Of a DNA stretch of 61,300 bases, positions 8,921 to 16,667 are shown in pieces. The notes below the pieces were generated by a model that saw only the letters and a program-made list of their open reading frames with translations, was not told the origin of the DNA and made no database searches. The translations under genes and the position numbers were made by a program. Numbering within the stretch: the stretch's first letter is position 1; each line of letters opens with the position of its first letter. This DNA is from Glycomyces buryatensis (GTDB lineage: Bacteria > Actinomycetota > Actinomycetes > Mycobacteriales > Micromonosporaceae): positions 1-61,300 of the forward strand of contig NZ_STGY01000061.1 of the NCBI RefSeq assembly GCF_004912275.1, written 5' to 3'.

Positions 8921-9916
8921 TCAGAACTCCTCGTCGAGGTCGACCTTGCCCTCCACGGCGGTCTGGTAGGCGGTCGGCCTGCGCTCGAAGAAGTTCGTCA
9001 GCTCTTGGACGTCCTGCAGCGCCATGAACGGGAACGGGTTCTCCGAGCCCCAGCGCTTCTCCATGCCAAGTCGCTCCAGGCGCTGGTCGGCGGCGAATTC
9101 CAGGTAGGACTTCATGTCCTTGACGGTCATGCCCGGCATGCCGTCGCCGATGAGGTCCTCGGCGAATTGGAGTTCGGCCTCGACGGCCTCCTCCATCATG
9201 TCGGTGACCTGCCGGCGCATCTCGTCGTCGAACAGCTCGGGCTCCTCGGCGCGCACGATGTCGACCACCGAGAACGCGAAGTTCATGTGGCACGACTCGT
9301 CGCGGAAGACCCAGTTGGTGCCGGTGGCGAGCCCGTCCAGCAGGCCGCGGCTGCGCAGCCAGTACACGTAGGCGAAGGCGCCGTAGAAGAACAGGCCCTC
9401 GATGCACGCGGCGAAGCAGATCAGGTTGAGCAGGAACTTGCGGCGGTCGCCCGCGGTCTCGAGCTCCCGCATGTCGAAGACCGAGTCGATCCACTTGAAG
9501 CAGAAGTCGGCCTTGCGCTTGATCGAGGGGATGTTGTTGACCGCGTCGAACGCCTTCGTGCGCTCCTCGGGGTCGGGCAGGTAGGTGTCGAGCAGCGTCA
9601 GATAGAACTGGACGTGCACGGCCTCCTCGAACAGCTGCCGCGACAGGTACAGCCGACCCTCGGGGGAGTTGACGTGCTGGTAGAGGTTGAGCACCAGGTT
9701 GTTCGCGACGATCGTGTCGCCGGTGGCGAAGAACGCGACCAGGCGGTGGATGAGGTGCTGCTCCTGCTCGGTGAAGCCGGCCAGGTCGGTCAGGTCCGAG
9801 GCGAGGTCGACCTCCTCGACGGTCCAGGTGTTCTTGATGGCCGCCCGGTACTGGTCGTAGAAGTCCGGGTATTTCATCGGTCGCAGGGTCAGGTCCATGC
9901 CCGGGTCGAGCAGCAT
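8921..9916 (-). CDS. nrdB: Ribonucleoside-diphosphate reductase, class I small (beta) subunit
   Basis: A 331-residue R2 protein that houses the di-metal/tyrosyl radical cofactor for reducing ribonucleotides to deoxyribonucleotides. Metal-ligand motifs are visible: FEEAVHVQFY (ExxH, with a Tyr four residues after the His in the radical position), CIEGLFFYGAF and RDESCHMNF. The C-terminal tail ending in VDLDEEF is acidic, as expected for the part that docks on NrdA. The Tyr argues for a conventional radical class rather than class Ic. It is downstream of nrdA on the same strand with a 181-bp gap, so it is probably co-transcribed under the NrdR boxes upstream of nrdA. The start is ATG at 9916. 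Confidence 0.95.
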   Translation of the reverse strand: MLLDPGMDLTLRPMKYPDFYDQYRAAIKNTWTVEEVDLASDLTDLAGFTEQEQHLIHRLVAFFATGDTIVANNLVLNLYQHVNSPEGRLYLSRQLFEEAVHVQFYLTLLDTYLPDPEERTKAFDAVNNIPSIKRKADFCFKWIDSVFDMRELETAGDRRKFLLNLICFAACIEGLFFYGAFAYVYWLRSRGLLDGLATGTNWVFRDESCHMNFAFSVVDIVRAEEPELFDDEMRRQVTDMMEEAVEAELQFAEDLIGDGMPGMTVKDMKSYLEFAADQRLERLGMEKRWGSENPFPFMALQDVQELTNFFERRPTAYQTAVEGKVDLDEEF

Positions 9917-10097
9917 CGGCGGGTCCTCATCTTGAGTCGGTGTATGTGCCGGCCGCGGAACGGCCTCGGCGCTTGGGTGTTCAAAGGGGGCGGTGCGAGG
10001 GGGAGATCGGGGAGCGGCCCAGGGCCGCTCCCCGCACTTCGTTACTGGCGAGACACTTCGTGCCTCGACGCTGCCGCGGGCCTCGCAGCGCTCTGCC

Positions 10098-12464
10098 CTA
10101 TTGACATGCTTCGCATGTCTCCGGGTTCTCCAGCGAGCAGGCGACGTCCTCGGCGACGGTCTCGATCTGGGCCGGCTTGGCCTTGCTCACCGTGGTCTGG
10201 TTGATCCGGGTGGCCGGGCGGCTGCGCAGGTAGTACGTCGTCTTCAGGCCCGCCTTCCAGGCATAGCGGTACATCGACGAGAGCTTGCCGATGGTCGGGC
10301 TCGCCTGGAACAGGTTGAGCGACTGGGCCTGGTCGATGAACGGCGTGCGGGCGGCGGCCAGGTCGATGAGCGCCTTCTGCGGCAGCTCCCAGGCGGTGCG
10401 ATAGCGCGCCTGGAGGTCGGCCGGGATCTCCTCGATGCCCTGGATCGAGCCCTCGGCGACCACGATGGCCTGCCGCAGCTGCTCATTCCACAGCCCGCGC
10501 TCCTTGAGCTCGGCGATCAGGTGGCGGTTGACCTGAAGGAACTCGCCCGACAGGGTCTCGCGCTTGAACACGTTGGACACCACCGGCTCGATGCACTCGG
10601 CGCAGCCGGCGATGGACGCGATCGTCGCGGTCGGCGCGATCGCGATCATGAGCGAGTTGCGCAGCCCGGTCCGTCCGATGCGTTCGCGCACGGCCTCCCA
10701 GCGCCGGCCCAGGGTGACGCGGGCGTTCTCGTAGTGGTCGAAGTGGAGGACCCCGTCGGCGGCGCGGGTCTCGTTGAAGTTCGGGTGCGCGCCCAGGTCC
10801 TCGGCCAGCCGCGCGGAGGTCTCGTAGGAGACCACGGCGATGCGCTCGGCGATCGCGGTGGACAGCTCCAGGGCCTCGGGCGAGTCGAAGTCGAGCTTCA
10901 GCTTGAAGAACACGTCGGCGAGACCCATGCAGCCCAGGCCGATCGGGCGCCACTTGCGGTTGGCCTTCTCGGCCTCGGCGGTGGGGTAGAAGCCAAGGTC
11001 GATGGTGCGGTCGAGGAACTTGACGGCGGTGCGGACCGTGTCCTCGAGCCGGTCGAAGTCGAAGCCCGCGGGGGAGCAGTGCTCGGCCAGGTTGACGCTG
11101 CCGAGGTTGCACACGGCGGTCTCGGAGTCGTTGGTGACCTCCAGGATCTCGGTGCACAGGTTCGACAGGTGGATGACGTTCTCGGGCCTCGCGGTCTGGT
11201 TCGAGGTCCGGTTCGCGGTGTCGGAGAAGGTGATCCAGCCGTTGCCGGTCTGGGCGAGCGTCCGCATCATGCGCCCGTAGAGCTCGCGGGCCTGGACGGT
11301 CTTGCGCGCCTTCCCGGCGGCCTCGGCGGCGCGGTAGGCGGCGTCGAAGTCGTCGCCCCACAGGTCGACAAGCTCGGGCGTCTCCTTGGGGTCGAACAGC
11401 GACCACTGGGCGTCGGCCTCGACCCGGCGCATGAACTCGTCGGGGATCCAGTTGGCCAGGTTGAGGTTGTGGGTGCGGCGCTCGGTGTCACCGGTGTTGT
11501 CGCGCAGCTCCAGGAACTCCTCGACGTCGGCGTGCCACGACGCGAGGTAGACGCAGGCCGCGCCCTTGCGGCGGCCGCCCTGGTTGACGGCGGCGACGGA
11601 CGAGTCGAGGGTGCGCAGCCAGGGCACGATCCCGTTGGAGTGCCCGTTGGTGCCGCGGATGAGGGAGCCGCGCGAGCGGACTCGCGACCAGGCGATGCCG
11701 ATGCCGCCAGCGTACTTGGAGAGGCGGGCGACCTGGCTGTAGCGCTCGTAGATCGAGTCGAGCTCGTCCTTCGGCGAGTCGAGCAGGAAACACGAGGACA
11801 GCTGCGGGCGGCGGGTGCCGGAGTTGAACAGCGTGGGCGAGGAGGGCAGGTAGGCCAGCTGCGACAGCAGGCTGTACAGTTCGGCGGCCTCCTCCACGCT
11901 CTGGCTCAGTCCGCAAGCGACGCGCAGCATGAAGTGCTGGGGGCGCTCGAGCACGGTGCGGTGCTCAGGGTGGCGCAGCAGGTAGCGGTCGTAGACCGTC
12001 CGCAGTCCGAAGTACTCGAAGCGGTCGTCCGCGGCCTCGTCGATGACGGCGTCGAGCTCGGCGCCGTGGGCGGCGACGAACTCGACCAGCTCGTCCGAAA
12101 GCAGCCCGTTCTCGCGGCTCGCCGCGATCGAGCTGGTGAAGGACACCACGCCCTCGGAAGCGGTCTCCTCGGCAATGTGCTCGGCGAGCAGCCGGGCGGC
12201 GAGCTTGGAGTATGTGGGCTCGGAAGCGACTGTGGCGGAAGTGATCTCGATGGCCCGCTCCCGCAGTGCGGCCTCGGTCGCGCCCGGCCACAGGCCGTCA
12301 TTGATCTGCGTGACGACCCGCTCGGCGTCGACATCGGGGAGTCCGGCCGCATGGGCCCGAATCCGCGCGGCGATGACGGCGGCTGGGTCGCCGCCGCCCT
12401 GGGCGCCCCGCTGCTGCGGAGCGGTGTTGGTGGCGGCGGATGTCGTGGTGGCGAGCCCGGTCAT
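10098..12464 (-). CDS. nrdA: Ribonucleoside-diphosphate reductase, class I large (alpha) subunit
   Basis: A 788-residue catalytic subunit. An N-terminal ATP-cone-like region is followed by the ten-stranded barrel. The catalytic cysteine sits in NLCTEI at about residue 437. The redox cysteines are SSCFLL (about residue 220) and VCNLGSVNL. The C-terminal swinging pair is CEAC in ENPETCEACQ, which is reduced by thioredoxin or glutaredoxin-like donors. The conserved RGSLIRGTNGHSNGIVPWL-like specificity/effector region is intact. ATG at 12464 follows GAGGGG by about 8 nt. It is first in the nrdA-nrdB pair, with tandem NrdR-type boxes about 100 bp upstream. Confidence 0.95.
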   Translation of the reverse strand: MTGLATTTSAATNTAPQQRGAQGGGDPAAVIAARIRAHAAGLPDVDAERVVTQINDGLWPGATEAALRERAIEITSATVASEPTYSKLAARLLAEHIAEETASEGVVSFTSSIAASRENGLLSDELVEFVAAHGAELDAVIDEAADDRFEYFGLRTVYDRYLLRHPEHRTVLERPQHFMLRVACGLSQSVEEAAELYSLLSQLAYLPSSPTLFNSGTRRPQLSSCFLLDSPKDELDSIYERYSQVARLSKYAGGIGIAWSRVRSRGSLIRGTNGHSNGIVPWLRTLDSSVAAVNQGGRRKGAACVYLASWHADVEEFLELRDNTGDTERRTHNLNLANWIPDEFMRRVEADAQWSLFDPKETPELVDLWGDDFDAAYRAAEAAGKARKTVQARELYGRMMRTLAQTGNGWITFSDTANRTSNQTARPENVIHLSNLCTEILEVTNDSETAVCNLGSVNLAEHCSPAGFDFDRLEDTVRTAVKFLDRTIDLGFYPTAEAEKANRKWRPIGLGCMGLADVFFKLKLDFDSPEALELSTAIAERIAVVSYETSARLAEDLGAHPNFNETRAADGVLHFDHYENARVTLGRRWEAVRERIGRTGLRNSLMIAIAPTATIASIAGCAECIEPVVSNVFKRETLSGEFLQVNRHLIAELKERGLWNEQLRQAIVVAEGSIQGIEEIPADLQARYRTAWELPQKALIDLAAARTPFIDQAQSLNLFQASPTIGKLSSMYRYAWKAGLKTTYYLRSRPATRINQTTVSKAKPAQIETVAEDVACSLENPETCEACQ

Positions 12465-12552
12465 CTCTGCGTCCCCTCATGACGTGCGAGTGCGTACGGC
12501 GGCCCGGCCCCGAATTCACGGTGGGAGTGAATCCGTCGGCCTGACAACGCAG

Positions 12553-12602
12553 AATCATACATGTAGTGGTCGCCCGGTGGGGTCGCCCCAACATGTTGCG
12601 TT
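12553..12602. promoter_or_regulatory. Tandem NrdR-type boxes upstream of nrdA
   Basis: Two related dyads are centred at 12561.5 (CATACATGTAGTGG) and 12593.5 (CCAACATGTTGCG). The 32-bp centre-to-centre distance, about three helical turns, is what is known for cooperative NrdR binding sites in front of RNR operons. The first box fits the NrdR consensus better than the second. NrdR itself is not in the window. Confidence 0.6.
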
Positions 12603-12843
12603 TTTCCGGTGTTTCGAATGGTGTTCCCGCAGCGTGTCAGCTAAGCTCGGGGGTTTCTGAGGGGCCAGCCTATGCCCGACCACCGACACTCCAGAGCCGA
12701 AACCGCCGAGTCCGCCGAAGGTGTGATCCTCACCGGCCAAACCGCTCGCGAAGGCCCGGCCAACGGCTGATAGCATCGGTCCGGTTCAAGAGTTGAAGTT
12801 CAACTCTCTGTACTGCAAGTCTTGATTTACAAGTCTTGTGCGG

Positions 12844-12916
12844 GCCTCCGTAGCTCAGGGGATAGAGCACTGGTTTCCGGGACCAGGTGTCGCAGGTTCG
12901 AATCCTGCCGGGGGCA
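12844..12916 (+). tRNA. tRNA-Arg (anticodon CCG)
   Basis: A 73-nt cloverleaf. The acceptor GCCTCCG pairs with CGGGGGC, with A as discriminator and no encoded CCA. D arm AGCTCAGGGGATAGAGC. The anticodon stem CTGGT/ACCAG encloses the loop TTCCGGG with anticodon CCG. The T arm contains GGTTCGAATCC. A terminator follows directly. Confidence 0.96.
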
Positions 12917-12923
12917 CTGTGAG

Positions 12924-12962
12924 GAACTGCGTAACCATCGTGTGGTTACGCAGTTCTTTTTT
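12924..12962 (+). terminator. Intrinsic terminator of tRNA-Arg
   Basis: An inverted repeat, GAACTGCGTAACCA with TGGTTACGCAGTTC, is followed by TTTTTT. It is a canonical stem plus T-run 8 nt after the tRNA. Confidence 0.9.
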
Positions 12963-13067
12963 GTTTCCTTGGGGGAGAGGGCCGGCGGCCCCGAGCACGG
13001 GCCGGTCGCCTCGCGCCAGTGCGTGGTCGGACGGGAGTTGTCCGGAGGGGATGCGGCCGTGGCGTCG

Positions 13068-13700
13068 TCATCCGGCCCGGTATGCCCGCAGGAACGCCCG
13101 CACTCCCTCGACGATGAGCGGGCGAACCCGAGCGTCCTCCGCGGCGTTCGCGGAACCGAGCCTGCTGAGCGTGACCCCGAAGGTCAGTGCGATGAAGTGG
13201 TCGGCCGCGAGCCGCGCGTCGGGGACGTCGAGCAGGCCGACCTCGGCGAGGGCGGCGAACCGTTCGCCCATGGCCTCCTCCGGCGCGTCGGTCAGGGCGC
13301 GGTCGTCAGGGTGGGGCAGGTGGCCGGATGCGGTGCGAACAAGTCGTTGCAGGGTGGTGTATTCCGCCGAGTCGAGCATGTCGGTCGAGATCCGCATCGA
13401 GAACGTGACAAGGGCGGGCTCTAGCTCGGCGGCGTCGGTGAGGTCGTTGAGCGTGTCGGCGAGGGTGCGCCGGACCGTCGCGAGCAATGACTGGCCCACG
13501 GCGTCGAAGACCGCGTGCAACAAGGACTGCTTGTCGCCGAAGTAGTCGTAGACCGTCCGCTTGGACACCCCGGCACGAGCGGCTACCGCGTCGACGCTCG
13601 ATCGGTCGAATCCATCGGTGACGAACAACTCACGAGCCGACGAGAGGATGGCGGCCCTCTTCTGTGCGGACCCTGCACGCAGCGTCTTCCCTGTCGACAT
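13068..13700 (-). CDS. TetR-family transcriptional repressor
   Basis: A 210-residue regulator. The N-terminal helix-turn-helix reads KRAAILSSARELFVTDGF, then DAVAARAGVSKRTVYDYF, a textbook TetR DNA-binding domain at residues 15-60. The helical C-terminal ligand-binding domain resembles the AefR/AcrR-type C-terminal family. It is divergent from an exporter gene and a flavin monooxygenase gene. It probably represses both through the dyad at 13767-13783 and is released by the drug or toxin they handle. The inducer cannot be deduced. Confidence 0.9.
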   Translation of the reverse strand: MSTGKTLRAGSAQKRAAILSSARELFVTDGFDRSSVDAVAARAGVSKRTVYDYFGDKQSLLHAVFDAVGQSLLATVRRTLADTLNDLTDAAELEPALVTFSMRISTDMLDSAEYTTLQRLVRTASGHLPHPDDRALTDAPEEAMGERFAALAEVGLLDVPDARLAADHFIALTFGVTLSRLGSANAAEDARVRPLIVEGVRAFLRAYRAG

Positions 13701-13766
13701 AGGCAGATCCTAACGGACCTTGCACACAGCTCCTCTCGGTCGTCGCGGGCAGGTACGGACAAATCG

Positions 13767-13783
13767 CACTGCACCGTGTAGTG
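13767..13783. promoter_or_regulatory. Candidate TetR operator
   Basis: A 17-bp imperfect dyad: arms CACTGCAC and GTGTAGTG around a central C, with 7 of 8 positions symmetric. It lies between the divergent TetR-family gene and the exporter gene, the usual place for autoregulation plus control of the neighbour. Confidence 0.5.
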
Positions 13784-13940
13784 TAGCGGTATTGAATGCC
13801 GGCACGGGGTCGTCATTTGATCGCCTCTGGCGGCGCGCGGTCGGCGCCCGAACCCGGAGGCGGACGCCACGAGGGCGCGGCGCACCACCGCAGGCGAGGC
13901 CCGCGCTCGCTGCTCGCGACCAACGATGAAGAGGACGTCA

Positions 13941-15335
13941 ATGGCTGTAACTCTCGAATCCCCGGTCCGCATCGGGAAACTGGCGATCGGTGCCCTCGGC
14001 ACCCTGGCACTCGCCCTCGGCACCCTGCAGGCAGTGGTGGAGCCGTCGCTCCCGCTGCTGCAACGCGATCTGGGGATCGGTAATGCCGAAGGCGCACTGA
14101 TCTTCGTTACGTTGCTCATCACCGGTGCGGTCGTCGCACCCATCGCAGGCAAACTCGGCGACCGCTACGGCGGAAAGCGAGTCCTGGTCGTGTTGATGAC
14201 AGTGGTCTCAGCCGGTGGCCTGTTCTCCAGCCTGGCGCCGAACCTGCCGGTGCTGCTGCTCGGCCAGGTACTGCAGGGCGCGATGGTGGGTGCGCTGCCC
14301 CTCTCATTCATCCTGGTGCGCAAACACCTCCCGCCAGGCCAGACGCAGGTGGCCGTCGGGATCGTCAGCGGATTGTTCACGGGCGGCAGCCTGGTCGGAA
14401 TGCTGATCGCCGGGCCGATCGCGGAGGGACTGTCTCGACATTGGATGTTCGCGATTCCGACGATCGCGATCATCGCGACAACGCTGATCGTGTCCCGGTT
14501 GATGCCGGATGATCCGCCGGCCGAGTCGGACTCCAGGATCGACTGGCTTGGCGTGATCCTCCTGAGCTGCACGTTGGTCGCGCTCGTGCTCGGGTTCATG
14601 GCGGTGACCGGCGGCGGCCTGCCGCCACTCGCGGTCGGTGCCGTCACGGTAGTCGTGGCCGCCCTCGCGACCGGATGGGTCGCCGTCGAGCGCCGGGCGT
14701 CCTCGCCCATGGTCGATCTGCGAATGCTAACAACGCCGGCCATGTGGGGCTCGTGCGTGGTCACCCTCCTCATGAGTCTCGGTTTCGGGATGGCGGCCTA
14801 TCTCGTCCCACAGCTGTTCGACGTTTCGGCCGAGGGGTACGGATTCGGGGCCAGCTCCACCGACATCGGACTGTTCCTGGTGCCCGCGACCATCGCCGGG
14901 GTGGCGGCCGGGGCGGTCGGCGGGATCGCGGCACGGCATTTCGGACCGCGTGCCGTGATCACCGCGGGCGCCATCGTCACGGCGGCCACCCTGATCGCCT
15001 TGGCGTCGCTGCACGACGCGGCCTGGCAACTGGTGCTCGCGAGGACGCTGATCGCGTTCGCGGTCAGCGTCAGTGCGGTGGCGTTGCTCGCCAGCACCGC
15101 CACAGCCGTCGCCGCCGAAGACACCGGCATCGCCACCAGCCTGCTCGTCGTGACTCGCGTGGTCGGCATCGCCCTGGGCGCTCAGATCGGCGCCGCGATC
15201 CTCGGCGCCGGGACCGACCCGGTGTCGGGCCTGCCGGCCGAATCGGCCTTCGCCACGAGTTTCGTCATCGCCGGCGTCATCGCCGCGCTGTCACTGCTCG
15301 TCGTTCGCGTCATGAAGAAAGGAACCCGGGCATGA
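13941..15335 (+). CDS. MFS drug exporter, DHA2 (14-TM) type
   Basis: A 464-residue integral membrane transporter. The major-facilitator motif A region reads GKLGDRYGGKRVLV after the second helix, and the motif C-like segment VSGLFTGGSLVGMLIAGPIAEGL follows, typical of proton antiporters for drugs. About 12-14 hydrophobic helices are evident. An ATG at 13926 is possible, but ATG at 13941 has GAGGA at the right distance and is preferred. The stop overlaps the start of the flavin monooxygenase gene (ATGA), so the two are translationally coupled. With the divergent TetR-type gene this forms a resistance-style unit. Confidence 0.88.
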   Translation: MAVTLESPVRIGKLAIGALGTLALALGTLQAVVEPSLPLLQRDLGIGNAEGALIFVTLLITGAVVAPIAGKLGDRYGGKRVLVVLMTVVSAGGLFSSLAPNLPVLLLGQVLQGAMVGALPLSFILVRKHLPPGQTQVAVGIVSGLFTGGSLVGMLIAGPIAEGLSRHWMFAIPTIAIIATTLIVSRLMPDDPPAESDSRIDWLGVILLSCTLVALVLGFMAVTGGGLPPLAVGAVTVVVAALATGWVAVERRASSPMVDLRMLTTPAMWGSCVVTLLMSLGFGMAAYLVPQLFDVSAEGYGFGASSTDIGLFLVPATIAGVAAGAVGGIAARHFGPRAVITAGAIVTAATLIALASLHDAAWQLVLARTLIAFAVSVSAVALLASTATAVAAEDTGIATSLLVVTRVVGIALGAQIGAAILGAGTDPVSGLPAESAFATSFVIAGVIAALSLLVVRVMKKGTRA

Positions 15336-16561
15336 CCTCCACCGATCCGTCGAACACCTCGAGGAGCACCGTGAAGACCACGGTCCTGATCTCCGGGGCC
15401 AGCATCGCCGGACCCACGCTGGCGTACTGGCTGCACCGGTACGGCTTCGCGGTCACCGTGGTGGAGAAGGCGAGCGCGCCACGCGGTGGCGGCTACCCGA
15501 TCGACGTGCGCGGAACCGCGATAGAGGTGGTCAGGCGGATGGGGATACTGCCGCGGCTGCGGGAAGCGCACATCGACTCGCGGCGGCTCGCCTTCCTCGA
15601 CGCCGATGGCGGCGAGGTGGCCTCGGTCCACCCGTACGTCCTTGCCGGGAGCATCGAGGGACAGGACCTCGAAATGGGGCGCGGGCACCTGACGGCGACC
15701 CTCTACGCGACGGTCCGCGACAACGTGGAATTCCTGTTCGACGACTCCATCGACACCCTCGACCAGTCCGAACACGGGGTCGACATCACCTTCCGCGGCG
15801 GCGACCGGCGCACGTTCGACCTGGTGGTCGGCGCCGACGGCATGCACTCGCACACGCGGAGGATCCTGTTCGGCCCCGAAGAGCGGTTCCACCGCTACCT
15901 CGGCTACTGCTTCGCCGTGTTCACCATGCCCAACATCCTCGGGCTCTCCCACGAGCTCCTGATGTGGAACACCCCCGGCAGGGCCGCGGCCCTCTACGCC
16001 ACCGGCGGGAAGGAGGACGAGCTGCACGCCTTTCTGAACTTCCACCGACCGGAGCCGCCGCTCGATGCTCTCCGGAACCCAGAAGCTCAGGCGGACTTGG
16101 TCACCGAGGTCTTCGCCGACGCCGGCTGGGAGGTGTCCCGCATCATCGACGCCATGCGCGGGGCGGACGACCTGTTCTACGACACGGCCGGCCAGATCCG
16201 CATGCCCGGCTGGTCGAGCGGCCGGGTCGCGCTCGTCGGGGACGCCGCGTACGCACCCTCGTTCCTGACCGGACAAGGCTCCAGCCTCGCACTGGTCGGC
16301 GCCTATATGCTCGCCAATGCCCTGGCCGCGAACCGGGACCACTCCGCGGCCTTCGCCGCCTACGAACACGACACCCGGGAGTTCGTAGCCGCGAACCAGG
16401 CGCTGGTCGACCACGGTGCGGCCGCGCTCTTCCCCACCACGGCGCACGCCCTGGAACAACGCAACGCCAGGCTCCGCGACCTTGTCGCCATGCCCGCCCC
16501 GACCCCACGACCGGCCTACACGGCCCTGACGCTGCCCGACTGCTCCCCGAAGCCGCGGTAG
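15332..16561 (+). CDS. FAD-dependent monooxygenase (TetX/PHBH-like)
   Basis: A 409-residue flavoprotein of the PHBH-fold hydroxylase group. The N-terminal dinucleotide motif reads VLISGASIAGPTLAYWL, with an acidic end to the second strand (VVEKA). The conserved DG motif is VVGADGMHSHTR and the late FAD-ribityl motif is GRVALVGDAAYAPSF. These enzymes hydroxylate aromatic or polyketide-type substrates, including tetracycline and rifamycin inactivation; the substrate here is unknown. The start ATG at 15332 overlaps the exporter stop, with AAAGGA upstream. The pair of exporter and oxygenase under a TetR regulator fits detoxification of a xenobiotic. Confidence 0.88.
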   Translation: MTSTDPSNTSRSTVKTTVLISGASIAGPTLAYWLHRYGFAVTVVEKASAPRGGGYPIDVRGTAIEVVRRMGILPRLREAHIDSRRLAFLDADGGEVASVHPYVLAGSIEGQDLEMGRGHLTATLYATVRDNVEFLFDDSIDTLDQSEHGVDITFRGGDRRTFDLVVGADGMHSHTRRILFGPEERFHRYLGYCFAVFTMPNILGLSHELLMWNTPGRAAALYATGGKEDELHAFLNFHRPEPPLDALRNPEAQADLVTEVFADAGWEVSRIIDAMRGADDLFYDTAGQIRMPGWSSGRVALVGDAAYAPSFLTGQGSSLALVGAYMLANALAANRDHSAAFAAYEHDTREFVAANQALVDHGAAALFPTTAHALEQRNARLRDLVAMPAPTPRPAYTALTLPDCSPKPR

Positions 16562-16566
16562 TCCTC

Positions 16567-16640
16567 GCTCGGGGAAGCAGCCGAGCCGCTTCCCCGAGCC
16601 GGACGGTCTCCCGGCATGAACTCCCCCAACCGGGAGTTCA
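16567..16640. terminator. Two stem-loops between convergent genes
   Basis: Stem 1 pairs GCTCGGGGAAGC (16567-16578) with GCTTCCCCGAGC (16588-16599). Stem 2 pairs TGAACTCCC (16617-16625) with GGGAGTTCA (16632-16640). They separate the monooxygenase gene from the convergent subtilase gene. Confidence 0.75.
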
Positions 16641-16667
16641 GGCGCGGGGACCAGCCGCAGACGATGG

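Noticed and set aside
12844..12916. tRNA-Arg as attachment site of an integrated element
   Set aside because: No integrase and no repeated tRNA 3' end were seen downstream.
12822..13545. Plus-strand frames crossing the tRNA and the TetR gene
   Set aside because: They overlap a clear tRNA, terminator and TetR-family gene and have no domain signal.
14675..15331. Extended N-terminus for the flavin monooxygenase
   Set aside because: The extension overlaps most of the exporter gene out of frame and reads as Arg/Gly low complexity. ATG at 15332 has a ribosome site and ATGA coupling.
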